Assembly: GCF_030867095.1 (NCBI RefSeq)
Contig: NC_081828.1
Span: forward strand, 204,809,978-204,873,977
Origin: Alligator mississippiensis
Lineage: Eukaryota > Chordata > Crocodylia > Alligatoridae
Direction of reading: 5' to 3'
Length of the DNA stretch: 64,000 bases
In this document: positions 1-11,111 of the stretch, in pieces
Numbering within the stretch: the stretch's first letter is position 1
Layout of the letters: each line of letters opens with the position of its first letter
Made by a program: the position numbers and the translations under genes
The notes under the pieces: model-generated
Database searches by the model: none
The model's input: only the letters and a program-made list of their open reading frames with translations
What the model was told of the DNA's origin: nothing

Positions 1-72
1 CCAACCCCCACTCGCTCCCCCAGTCACCCCCACCCCTCGCCTGCCCTACCTGGCCCCAGCTCCCAGCTGGAG

Positions 73-1280
73 TTGTGGCCAACAAAGGACATGAAGGTAA
101 CAAGAAGGGTTTCTACAAGTATGTTAAAAAGGAAGATCTGGGAAAGTGTGGGTCCCTTACAGAATAAGGGAGGCAACCTGGTGACAAATGATGAGGAAAA
201 GGCTGAAGTGCTCAATGCCTTTTTTATCTCAGTCTTCACGGGCAAGGGCAGCTCCCAGACTACTGCACCGGGCAGCACAGTTTGGGGAGGAGGTGAGCAG
301 CCCTCAGTGGTGAATGAACAGGTTAGAGACTATTTAGAAAAGCTGGATGTGTACAAATCCATGGGGCCGGATGCACTGCATCTGAGGGTACAGAGGGAGT
401 TGGCTGATGTGATTGCTGAGCTACTGGCATTATCTTTGAAAACTTGTGGTGACCGGAGGAGGTCCTAGACAATTGGAAAAGGGCAATTACAGGGTCCATC
501 TTGAAGAAAGGGAAGAAGAAGGATCCAGGGAGCTACAGACCAGTCAGCCTCACCTCAGTACCCACTAAAATCATGGAACAGGTCCACAAAGAATCCATTT
601 CTAAGCACATGGAGGAGAAGAAAGTGACTGATCAAGAACAGTTAGCATGGGCTCACCAAAGACAAGTCATGTCTGACTGACCTGATTGCCTTCTGTGATG
701 AGATAACTGGCTCTGTGAATGCAGGGAAAACAGTGGATATGATATACCTTGATTTTAGCAAGGCTTTTGATACTGCCTCCCATAACATTCTTGCAGCAAG
801 CTGAGGAAGTACCGGTTGGATGAATGGGCTGTTGGGTGGATAGAAAGCTGGCTGAATCATCAGGCTCATGTCTAGTAAGTTGGTAGGTTGCATCAAGTAA
901 AGTGCCCCAGGGATTATTCCCGAGGCCAGTTTTATTCAATATTTTCATTAACGATCTGGGACATGGGATGAATGACACCAAGCTGGGGGGGTGTAGTAGA
1001 TATGCTGGAGGGAGGGCTAGGATTCAGAATGACCTAGACAAATTAGAGGATTGGGCCAAAATAAGTCTCAGGTTCAACAAGGACAAGTGCAAAGTCCTGT
1101 ACTTAGGATGGACAAATCCTATGCACTGCTCCAGTCATGGGACCAACTGGCTAAGCAGCAGCTCCTTACAAAAAGACCTGGGGGTTACAGTGGACAATAA
1201 GCTGAATATGAGTCAGCAGTGTGTCCTTGTTGCCAAGGAGGCTAATAGCATACTGGGTTGCATTAGCTTATGTGGACCGT
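73..1280 (+). mobile_element. CR1 LINE, ORF2 remnant (linker and reverse transcriptase)
   Basis: Translation in several frames gives the usual CR1 order. First comes the linker after the endonuclease (words like [10 protein letters not shown] and [10 protein letters not shown], about 100-235). Then comes the start of the reverse transcriptase (GSYRPVSLTS, about 528-557), the first catalytic block (DMIYLDFSKAFDT, about 738-776), the VPQG block near 904 and the thumb (FNKDKCKVLYLG, about 1072-1107). The FADD active-site block is lost and frames shift several times, so the copy is dead. The 3' end is missing: CR1 similarity stops near 1280, where a Gypsy-like fossil begins. CR1 is a non-LTR retrotransposon that copies itself by target-primed reverse transcription. 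Confidence 0.85.
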
Positions 1281-2335
1281 ATTGCGGAGGGGATACCCAT
1301 ATCTGTTTCATTACAGATAAGGATCCAAAAAGCTCAAGAAGCTGATCCCTTCTGCCAAAAGATAAAGTGGTACTTCTTAAAAGGATAGCCTCAAGTAAGA
1401 TTCAAACATTGTGAGCTGGCAAGATACCAACAAGAGAAACTCCATCTCCATGTTGTTGGGGATTTAAGCATGTTCCACAACAGAGTACTGATACCTTCGG
1501 CTGTATGCCAGGAGGTCCTAGGGAAGATTTAGGAAAGTCATCAGGGTACAACAAGATGTCAAGCCAGGTCTCATCAGACCGTTTGGTGGCTCTCCATCAG
1601 TGATGACAAACAAAAGTGGGTGGCTAGCTGTAAGGTTTGTGCTCAACACCAACCAGTAGGGCTGTGCAAAGCTTTGGTCCCTGATTCGATTCGGTGGAGA
1701 TTCTGTTCGATTCAGTGGCCAAATCTCCAAATCTGAATCGAATCAGAGGACCCTTTGATTTCTCCAAATTGAATCAGAATCCTCCATATCGATTTGGAGA
1801 GATTCGGGAAGATTTGGCGCTTCAGACACGGACACAGCTTTAAGTGTTTTTTCTACATACCTCAAGGTACCAGGCAGCTCATGGATGCTGCAATGTTGGA
1901 GCACATGGAGTGTCCCACAGGAACATGGGGTGCTCTCCAGCATGTTTGGCAGCAGACCTGGAAGTGGACCAGAAGCATTTCTGCTCCACTTCTGGGTCTG
2001 CTGAGGAGCACGCTACCCCTCCACACCCCCCCCCACCCCCCACGCTCCCTTCGGCTTGGCAACTGGTGCCTCCTGGGCCTGTGGGGGCACCCAGGGTCCC
2101 CCCACAGCTGATCACAGTTTCAAATCAGGGACAGTGATCTGAATCAACTAATTGAATCACAGTCCAATTCAGGCCGAATCATGGTCCTCGATTCGGGCCA
2201 AATCTGAATTCGAATCGAATACAGCCTGTTTCGCACACCCCAACCAACTAGTCCCTGTAGAGCCATATCTTATGACTGAATTACCAGATCATCCATGACA
2301 CATGCTGGGAGCTGAATTAAGGGAGATATAGTAGT
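1281..2335 (+). mobile_element. Ty3/Gypsy retroelement fossil, pol (RNase H-integrase linker and integrase zinc-binding region)
   Basis: The translated text follows the region between RNase H and integrase of vertebrate Gypsy pol, then the HHCC zinc-binding part of integrase, and resumes after an inserted MITE with the stretch that leads into the integrase core. It is an old, broken relic with several breaks. A hAT-like MITE (1657-2243) sits inside it with near-perfect 8-bp duplications. DNA from about 2336 to 2480 has a TATA-poor, polyadenylation-like look and could be more of the same element or an LTR edge, but that is a guess. Confidence 0.6.
1657..2243. mobile_element. hAT-like MITE with TAGGGCTGTGC-type ends
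   Basis: The left end begins TAGGGCTGTGC and the right end finishes GCACACCCCAA, which is an imperfect inverted repeat. Both arms are rich in words like gattcgattcgg and its complement. Flanking 8-mers are ccaaccag (1649-1656) and ccaactag (2244-2251), 7 of 8 identical, which is the hAT target-duplication length. There is no transposase. It interrupts the Gypsy integrase text, so it is younger than that fossil. The same family is found, larger and with a perfect duplication, at 18292-22599. Confidence 0.75.
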
Positions 2336-2599
2336 AAGGATTAACTCCCTTCATGAGGTTTGACATGATGACATCAAAAGGAAGTTTTTAGCCATCTTTG
2401 TGTGTGCGTTTAGCTGTTGCAGTAAAGCCCTTTTGAGAGCAAGAAGTCTCCCTGTCATTTCCTGAGTTAGGAGATAACACACAGATTATGACAGATAGTC
2501 TGGGGGCATCTAATATTTTCACGTCAGTGCAGAAATCAGTATAAGTGAAACTTCTCTACGTGGCCGCATGTAACATCATTCTACTATAAGAAAAGGCTT

Positions 2600-2644
2600 A
2601 GTCTGTCTGTCTGTGTCTGTCTGTCTGTGTGCCTGTTTGTCTGT
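2600..2644. repeat. (CTGT)n microsatellite
   Basis: Imperfect tandem tetranucleotide tctg/tgtc repeats over about 45 bases. Confidence 0.85.
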
Positions 2645-2867
2645 AATGCTTTTGAGCAACTGTGCATGCACCGCCAAGAGGGCGGGTGGCAATTGGCTAC
2701 GTGGCCCAGGCTGAATGGGCCCACATTTGCACTGCTGCCGGGGAAGTTTGTCATCTAAAAGCTGTTCAGTGATGCTAGTGCACCATAACTCCAGTTACTG
2801 CTACTTGTATATACAAGTACTAAATGACTGCGCCTTAACAACTGCACAGTCAGCCTCTCGTGTAGAC

Positions 2868-3008
2868 GTGGCCAGTATCATTATCCCCATTTTAGAGCAG
2901 AAAGCTGAGACACAAAGCAATGAAGTGACTTGCCCAAAGTCACCCAATAGGCTAGTAACCAGGCTGGGTTTGGAGCTGAGGTATCCTGAGTCCTAGTCAA
3001 GAGCCCTA
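2868..3008 (+). mobile_element. MIR / CORE-SINE relic
   Basis: The run contains the MIR-type words attatccccatttta, gactTGCCCAAAGTCAC and a trailing cctgagtcctag in the normal order and spacing (core, then the LINE2-like tail). The tRNA-like head is not recognisable. The family is ancient and shared by amniotes, so this is a long-dead copy. Confidence 0.7.
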
Positions 3009-3743
3009 GGCCATACTCAAGATTATGGTGAGTTAAACTTAGATAATAGCAATGAAATCTCCTGCCACAGGCCTAAGAGGTAGAAAGGGTTTTTTTTTCT
3101 TCTGTTTACATTCTTGGCTGGTTGAGCAGATGATGTGCTGTGGTGGAAGATTACTTGGTTTTGTTTTCATGTGAAGCGTGAAGCAGTGTCCACTGCTAGA
3201 AGCAAATTTCTGGGCCATGCTATTGCCAACGTCTTAGCATTTAATAAGCACTTAGAGACTATTCCACATAGCAGAGACGCTGTTTCTGCCCTCACGACTT
3301 ATAGCCTAAACTAATGAACAACGCAAATGCACTGGGAGACCCAAAGAAAGGCCTTGCTTGTCTTGTTTTTATATGTTATGTTTGAGAGAAGTGTTTGACT
3401 TGCCCATGGCAGAAACGCAACCTGAGGAGAGATTTGACAGAAATGAAGGTGGCTGCCTGGCAGTGTGGGATGGAAAATGCTTTTGGAGCTAGAAGGGTGG
3501 AAAACGCAAGTGAGAAAAAGACACAAAGGGGCAATAATCTTGCCCCCAGTGACAATCCTACATTCCCATTCACATGTTTGCTAAGATTTTTTTTCTCACG
3601 TTATTAAAAGATTGATTTTTCTAAGATGTCATTGTGGTAGAGGGTCACAATAACTGCAATCATGTTTTCTTCCCCAGTAGAAGCCAATTTTCTTCCCCGG
3701 CAGAAGCCATAAGTTTAATGTTAAGCAAAGAAAAAAGTGCTTG

Positions 3744-4233
3744 TGTCAGGTTGTGACTATGAACCTGGGACCTTGGTCTGCCCAGTGTGGCAGCTTACCC
3801 CAGCCTGCCACTTCCCCAAAGAACACTTGGGCAGGCAGAGGTGGCCAGGACCCCTGATCTGGGCTCTAACACACCCATTCCCTGCCATCCGAGTGGGCAG
3901 CAAAGGTCATCTGACCTCTTATCTTTTCCTTTATACACCCCTGACCCGGAAGGGGAGGTGTCTGGGCACCAAAGCGCAACTTTGTACTTAGCCTGTTGAA
4001 CCCTTGACTTTTGTGCTGCTAATGACTCCGATGGATTCTCCGAATACCAGACCCAGCGCACCTCCCAACCTCGTACTCTGCCTGGCCTTCTGGAGACCTA
4101 ACCTGGATAGCCTCCTAATCTTGTGCTCTGCCTGATCCTCTGGGTCTCCAGCTTGGTTCCCTGGACAGATCTCCTGGCTTCCCCTGACCCTAAGGTGATC
4201 CCCAGACCTGGTTGCCCATGACCTGGCATGACA
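3744..4233 (+). mobile_element. Lone LTR-like fossil, about 490 bp
   Basis: The segment starts TGTCAGG and ends CATGACA, the inverted TG...CA ends typical of a long terminal repeat. It has a TATA-like box (ctttatacac) near 3930 and a CT-rich second half. No coding part flanks it, so it would be a solo LTR. The five bases on each side (gcttg and gtgtg) do not match well, so the limits or the age are uncertain. The family (ERV or Gypsy) cannot be told. Confidence 0.45.
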
Positions 4234-4245
4234 GTGTGAATGCAT

Positions 4246-4701
4246 GTATTGGCACAGGGATGTATGTGGTAGCCATGGTGGTCTGAGACAAAAAGAAATG
4301 CAGAAATCTAGAACTCTTGGTTCCAAAACGATACCTTTTATTAGACCAACTGAGAAATTGCAAAAAAATATATCTTTTTCTGCAAACTTTTAGGCTCATG
4401 CACCCTTCATCAGGCTCAGGGAAAGTTCAAGTTAGTACAAAGTCCCCATATGTAGGAAATAAACTTCATTTTTTATTGCAAGAATGCAATAATTTTAGTG
4501 CAAAAATGAAGTTTATTTCCTACATATGGGGACTTTGTACCATCTTGAACTTTCCCTGAGCCTGATGAAGGGTGCATATTATAAGCCCAAAAGCTTGCAG
4601 AAAAAGATACTTTTTTTTTTTTTAATTTCTCAGCTTGTCTAATAAAAGGTATCATTTTGGAACCAAGAGTTATAGATTTTTGCATTTCTGTATTGGCACA
4701 G
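4246..4701. mobile_element. Fold-back repeat with perfect 12-bp target duplication
   Basis: The body (4258-4689) is flanked by identical copies of gtattggcacag at 4246-4257 and 4690-4701. Inside, about 4290-4487 is repeated in inverse order at about 4503-4700 with few differences; the centre is itself a small palindrome (tattgcaagaatgcaata). Each arm carries ttttattaga-caa followed by a tail ending in CTGATGA read outward to inward. A head reading gtagccatggtggtct lies only on the left. The long variable-length duplication fits a retroelement rather than hAT. The tail words match those of the Penelope-like copies at 8704, 31020, 42130 and 52203. Confidence 0.7.
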
Positions 4702-6495
4702 ATTTTTGATTACCTGAATTAACAGCAACAACTGTAAACACTTATGTAGATATTCTAATTTGGGATCACTTATGTAATTCATGAAGTGAATGGTGGGACT
4801 GCTTCTGAACTTAAACTAGAATGCACAAATATGTGTGGGAATGGGCCTATTTGAAACATATATTTAAGGACCTTGGCTTTCTCATAATCACTTTACATGC
4901 CTCCTGCACACCCCCTTGAAAGTGTATCTGTATTGTTGACAACAGTGTCTTTCCTGGCTCCTGACATGGTTTTCGCATTCATTTTTCAGACTGATCCCTT
5001 GCAGAAGGCAGAACATTCAGTCCATTTACACAATGTAAGTATGGGAATGTCCTGCACTGGCAGGCAGAGGGGTAGCTAGCATTTTCAGCTCTCTGCATAG
5101 GATAGTGAGGGCAGAAGGGGTTCCACGCTGCTGCTCCTGCTACAGCACATGCTCCCACCGCACACCAGCTGCTGCTCCTCGGGGACTGCCATTCTGCTGC
5201 CCCCTCTACATTGGTATGTGGGCCTTGTGTCCTACATAGGCTACTGCTTTATTGGGTTAATTTGTCAAAGCAGCTGATTTCACAAGTACCTACAACCAGC
5301 GTGATGCCTTCATGATATACAAAATTAAAATGCTGTTTTGATACTGCACTATAGTGATGGATGGATAGCTGTTACCTAGATCATTGTTGTTGTTAGAAGA
5401 ACTTACAGAGTCATCACTGTTTGGCTGTCTTGTAAAGAGCTTGGACCTTCAGCTGTTCATCTGGAGCCCAGCAGACCTCAATTTTCTCTCTCTAAGCTCA
5501 GCTGAATTGGCTTCTTGGTAAATTCAGCTTTTCTTTTCATTTTCCTTCCGATTCATTTAAGTCTTTGCTCCAAATATTTACTGAAGCTTAATAGGAAAAG
5601 CTATCAAATGTACAAATAGGACTGTGGGGGCTAAAGAAAGATAAAGGCAGGAGGGATTTGGAACGTGGTTAAAAAATCACAGACCACAGCAAAAACCAGC
5701 TCAAAGCCCCTGAGAAAGGGAAGTTTGCATCTGAAGTGAATTTATGCCTCACAAACTCTTTTTAACTCTATGGAAGCAGAAATTTTATCGATGGGCTTGA
5801 TTTTTGCATTCACTCATAAGCTAGCAACACATGCACCAGTGTCATATTTTTAAAATAATTCCAATCTAGTCAAAAACACTCTCATGTGAGCGAGGTTGAG
5901 TTGGGATTTGAGAGAAGACGACAAGGTGTCCAAGAGTGAGAAGTGAAAATGGATGTACCAAACTAGAGCTGCACTGGCTAGGGATGAGAAGGGTCACAGA
6001 GTAGTAAGACTCTTGAAGGGAGCTTGGGTTTTCTAGTCTCTGCTTTGTCAGCTATGGTAGAAGGAAGCAGGAGTCTGCTTCAGGAGTGTATTTTTTTCAG
6101 TTAACATTGACATTGATACATTTTCTCCCAGCATTTCTTCATGTGTCTGGAGGTAACTGATAGGTACATTTTTAAATAATAGACATAAAATATATGAAAA
6201 CACTTTGTAATATACAGTTGTGAAATATGACTGAAATCTCTCAGTACATGTGGGGCTTTTCTTTTATCTGATTGCCTTCCAGCCCAATTCACTGTAATGT
6301 AGTGGCTGGAAAAAGGCCTTCTGCATGCACAGTCCTTTTCAAAAGTGGTATAGATCAGCAAGGGCTGGAGGGCCACCTTCATGAGTGATAACCAGCAGGC
6401 AAGCCACCTGTGGCCATGCCCTTATCTTTTGCAGCATTTCCTCAGAGAGAAAGTATTAAGGAATGGAGTAGTCATGAGTAGTGGAGTAGTCATTT

Positions 6496-6501
<6 letters not shown>
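4702..6501. other. Intergenic, nothing recognised
   Basis: No exon-like coding text, RNA gene or terminal-repeat element could be supported. Short open frames here lack any family resemblance. Confidence 0.6.

Positions 6502-6526
<25 letters not shown>
6502..6526. repeat. (TG)n microsatellite
   Basis: About 12 uninterrupted TG units. Confidence 0.95.
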
Positions 6527-6829
6527 AAAGGTTGCTTAACATTTCCCTTGTAACCCCTGTTGCCATTTCCTTGTAACTTTGGCAAATTTCAGCTGTTCAG
6601 GCTGACATTTTCCATGTATATAAAGATCACACAAGGGTGAGTTGCCCTAATATGTTCAGAAGGGTGTCATTAAACAATGTAATGAGTGGCTTTCAGAGAC
6701 TTCAGAATCTATGTCTAAACATTTTATATTTTAGCTTAAAACTCAGGACTTCTTCTATTTTTCCCTATTTTCACTTATACAAAATACTCAAAGGTGAATG
6801 GAGGCTATGATGGTAGGTGATAAATTCCC

Positions 6830-8650
6830 TGAGATGATCAACATTTCTGCAGTGAAATCTCTCTATTCATGCATTTGCAGTTGGAAGGCCTGAAGGGACA
6901 ACTGTAATCATCTAATCCAACCTCCTGTATAACATGGAACATATGAATCCAGTAAACTTCTATTATTTGAACTATTTTTTCTAAAGCCTCCAACCTTGGC
7001 AGTGCTGGAGAATTCACCACAACCTTTATTCCAATGCTTAATTACTTCCATTGTTACAAATATGTACCTTGTTCCTCCTCTGGGTGTACCTGGCTTTATC
7101 TTTCAGTTGTTGGAGATACTTCTGCTGGTTTGAGAAACTCACAATCGACTAGTACCTCATTTAGGTACTAGTATGTCTAGTCTGTGATCAAATCACTCCG
7201 TAATCTTTTCTTTGATGCACTAAATAAACTCAGCTTCTGCCCTTTCACTGAAGGCCAGTTTCCCAATCCCATATTGGTTCTTCTGATTTGTCTCTGAACT
7301 GTCTCTAATTTATCAACGTCTGTTTTAAACTTTGGAAACCACAACTGGACACAATATCCTGGTAGCAGTTGCCCTAATGACAAATATATATAGAGAGAGA
7401 TAATACACCCTCTCTGCGCTTGCTTATTCCCATGCATAAATTTCCAAAGATCACACTAGCCCTTCTGGCCAGAGCATTGAACTGGGAGCTCGTCATCAGC
7501 TGATGACACATTGTGATCCCAAATTCTTTTGAGAATCACTGTTTCCCAGGATAGAGTGCTCCATCATTAAAGTTTGGTCTCCATTCCTTCTTCCTAGATA
7601 TTTAATTTGATGTTTGCCTGTATTAATATACTTCTGGTTTGTCCCAGGCTTCTCTCTACTGGTGATTTGCCTTCATTATTTACCACTCCTGCCATCTTTG
7701 TGTCATTTGCAATTTTAGCAGCAAGATTTTACTTATTTCAAGTTGTTGATACGTATAATAGCAAGGGGACACGAGCTGATCCCTTCAGGTCCCTTCTAGA
7801 AGTACCTGTTTGATTATGTTTCCCCACTTACAGTTACAGTGTGAGGCCTGTCATTTATATTAAACCACTGAATGTGTGCTGAATTGATTTTTCATTGTTC
7901 TAGTTTCTTAGTCAAAGTGCTCCATGGTACAAAGTCACATGTCTTACAAAAGTCTAAGGGGATGTCTACATCACAGCAGCAGCCTATCTAGCACATCCTT
8001 CCCACCCATCCACTTCCACTCAAGCTTTCTGAACCTGGTAACATGCTGGTGACACCACTCTAGGTGCAACCCCCCCCCCCCCCCAGTTGTTCCCAAGACC
8101 TCGGCTGCTGGGAAGGGAAAGACACTGTTTTACTTCTGGGGTTGTAGCATGCAAATAGGAAGCAAAGGGATATGGCAGTAGGAAGCATCCCTGCCTGGGC
8201 ACATGGGACATGTGCCTGCTGCAGTGTAGAAATGTCCTAAACATATTACTTTCATCAGCCAAAACTCTAGTCTAATCAAACAGTGTACCAAGTTAGTTGG
8301 ATAGGGCCTATTTTACATGACCCCTTATGATAGGCATTAATTATATTCCCTTTTTCATTCTTTATTAATCAGGCCCTGTGTCAGCCATTCCATTATTGCA
8401 CCATGACCGTGAAATACATACAGGGTGACAGGCCTATAATTACCTAAGTTGTCCCCATTTACACTTCAATATGTTGGCATAACACTGGCTTTCTTCCAGT
8501 CTTCTGAAATTTCCTCCAGTGCTTCAAGAATTATTGAGAATCAGCAGTAACAGAGCAGAAAGCTCCTTAGCCAGCTCTTAAAAAATGATTAAAATCAACT
8601 GGAGTTTCCCCATGGATTTCAACTATAAGTGAGTGGTCTGACAAAAGGGT
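6830..8650 (-). mobile_element. Old L3-like CR1 LINE, ORF2 3' half
   Basis: Read on the minus strand, 7437-7177 gives a CR1 thumb-like text (CVQLWFPKFKTDVDKLE, then KKRLRSDLITD) and 7950-7815 gives a piece with LDFCK. The region near 6870-7020 is the far 3' part, with the recurring word order of CR1 tails. About 8280-8650 carries the fingers region. Heavily mutated, with many stops, so much older than the CR1 at 18894-22467. A GC-balanced MITE-like segment (7957-8238) splits it. Confidence 0.7.
7957..8238. mobile_element. MITE-like insertion with TCTACA-type ends
   Basis: The left end AGGGGATGTCTACA and the right end, read inverted (AGGACATTTCTACACTGC), form imperfect terminal inverted repeats, and the segment interrupts the old LINE text on both sides. 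It includes a 16-base C run at about 8069-8084. The target duplication is unclear. Similar ends occur at 36438-36671. Confidence 0.45.
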
Positions 8651-8703
8651 GTAACAACCCCAGTTCCCAACATTAGGTTCTCTTGTGTGCATTAGTACAG
8701 TAC

Positions 8704-8853
8704 CTGGGTTGTTGGTTGTAGCCGTGTTGGTCTAATGACATAGGCAGGTAAGGTTATTTGAGTAAATGTGATCTCTTTTATTAGACCAGCTAAATAGCTG
8801 CAAAAAAGTTCTTTGCAAGCTTTTGGGCACAAACACCTTTCTTCAGGTATTGT
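8704..8853 (-). mobile_element. Penelope-like tail repeat
   Basis: On the plus strand it reads gtagccgtgttggtctaa, then ttttattagacca, then gcaagcttttgggcacaaac and cttcagg. Read on the minus strand the end gives CTGAAGA, a GGTG...GCCC hairpin arm pair and AAAAGC, the same layout as in the fold-back at 4258-4689. Assigning the family to Penelope-like elements is inference from the shared words and from the Penelope pol fragment at 54370-54850. Confidence 0.55.
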
Positions 8854-11110
8854 ACAGTATCAGCTCTATTCAGTGTACTGCAGCGCACCAACTTATAAAA
8901 GGGCTGTTCAGTTCAGACTACAAACAGAACTGTAAACATGTAAAAGCAACTGTGACCACAACGCCTGTTGTATTTCAGTATCAATAACTATATCCAACAG
9001 CAAATGCTTATAATAAATCTAGCTCAGCTAGAACTTGAATGATCTGGCACTTTCCTTGGTCAGAATCACCCCTTTTTAACTGTTGCTACAAGACTTTGTA
9101 TTGTGTCTCAGCAACCAGTTTAATAAAATGTCCAGTCAAATTAATGGCACATGAGGACATTCTCCCACCATACAGTGCATGCAACTACCTTATCTGACCA
9201 CGTTATAAAAGTCATTCAATAACATTTCATGGAAAAAAATCTGTCAAGCCAATCTGTTTCTTTATGAGGTTTGAATCAAAGGACAATTTGTGACCTTCTC
9301 TCCTCCCTAAAATAAAGACAACAAATGAAAGGAACAGATTGCTTTAAAAACTGTGGCACCCTGAGCCTTGGTAATAAGCATTCAGTGTGATAAAAGGATA
9401 TTCAGCCGGTAGTGTTCAGCACACACCTCATTTAATTTATTTATTAAGCTTCAGTACAGGTGTTCTAGCCTGTTCTTTGGCCTGTCATAGTACTGAAAGG
9501 AAAATGTATTAACGGTAAATACAGAAAAGGTTAGTTAGATGCTTTGTGGGGGGGGGCGTATAACAGTGTCAATAAATGGCATAGAAAGAGCAATAATCAT
9601 GATAGTATATTCTTCATTGAAATTCATTTGAAGCCTGTTGGCACTGGATTTATGACTCAGTTTTGATACTTTGTTTTGGGCGGACCCAAACCCTCAGACT
9701 GACTATGATTTTTTAAATTTGATAAAAGGCAAATTTTATTGATATACAGTGATAGTAGATAAGAGAAATGCAGGCAAAGAAAACAAAATACCCCCCCCCC
9801 CCATTCTACTTATCTACCAGTTTTTAAGATTTTACATAAGCCAATTTCTAAAAGCAAATCTTTAAATATTATTTTTTAGCCATCAAAGCCTACTTCTAAC
9901 CGTTTACAAAGTTCTACCTTGAAGGTGTTTTATAACTGTTAACTAATCAAGTCTCCTCACCTCTCTGCAAGGTAAATGAATATGTACTAGTATTCCTATT
10001 TTAGAGAAGAGGTCTGAGACTTAGAGATAAGGTCTTTGAGCAAGAACTATCTTTATATAGTGGCTAGCACTTCTGGACCCTAACTTGAGCTTTTGGACAC
10101 ACTTCAAAGTAAATATTGAATAATTATATGAATATTAAGTGACTTGCCAAGGCTTCAGAGCTGGGATTAGAATCCATGTTCCTGTTTGTGCTCAGATCAT
10201 ATCTCCCATCATGTTTTAGACATGAACCTTGGGAGTGATCTTTTCTATACAAATATTGATCTCTCACATTCCTTACATCACTAGAATGAGAAATAGGATC
10301 AAATTCTGAAGTCCTGAGTCCTGGGCTTCAGGGTTTGCCCTGTACTGTGGTTGTTAACTGTTTGTGGCATTAGGAAATACATGAGTGCCACTGATTGGTA
10401 GTCATTACTCACAGAAATGTATGGATTTCATGAGTATGCAATTTATTAAATGAATGTGAATGTGATCTGAGTCAGGATAATGCAGAATGATAGACACAAA
10501 GTACCCTAATATCATTTGATAATCCTTGCAAGCAAGAGCCCTTGCCTGCACTGTGCTTGAGGCTAGCACAAATAAGAATAGGACACAACTAAGGGCATCA
10601 GATGCCTGAAACTAAATGCAGCCTTGGCATAAAATGGGCACATCTCTAAGTGATTTAAGCAGGAATTGTATTACCCACACCAGAACTGAGTTTACATTTG
10701 TCATTTATTCATGGTTAAGTGCAAAACCTTGCACAAAAAAGAACAATGGGTATGACAGACAATACAAGCAATGAAGTGGTATGCTGTGACTGTTGTCTAA
10801 CAGAACTGCCCAGACCTCTTGAGTCTCAATCCTACTTTCACCAGCTAGTAAAGCTCTGTCCTGGATGATGAGCAGAGCATCAGTTTCCTGCTGTTTTTGC
10901 CATTGCGACTTTGAACCAAAAAAAGGTTGTAATTTCTCAATAGAAACTAGTTTTCTTTTCTTTCATAGTCATGTGCAGACAGAGCATGCAAGCTGATCAT
11001 CATCAATGAGAATGTGGTTCAGCAGTTTATTTGAATATCAGATACAATCAAGCTACTATTCAAAATAGTTTAAATAGTTTGAAACCATACAACAAATGTA
11101 TCAGAAAGCT
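8854..11110. other. Intergenic, with a split MIR-like relic
   Basis: The part at about 9985-10210 resembles a MIR/CORE-SINE: tattcctattttagagaag, then after a gap of about 100 bases gtgacttgccaaggc and gggattagaatcc. C or G runs occur at 9548-9556 and 9790-9801. Otherwise nothing is recognised. Confidence 0.45.
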
Positions 11111-11111
11111 T

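Noticed and set aside
4258-4689. Assembly foldback artefact
   Set aside because: Arms differ at many positions and a perfect 12-bp duplication flanks the unit, which an artefact would not make.
8069-8084. Poly-C runs (also 9790, 15601) as functional sites
   Set aside because: Simple homopolymers, possibly with sequencing error in length; no other signal around them.
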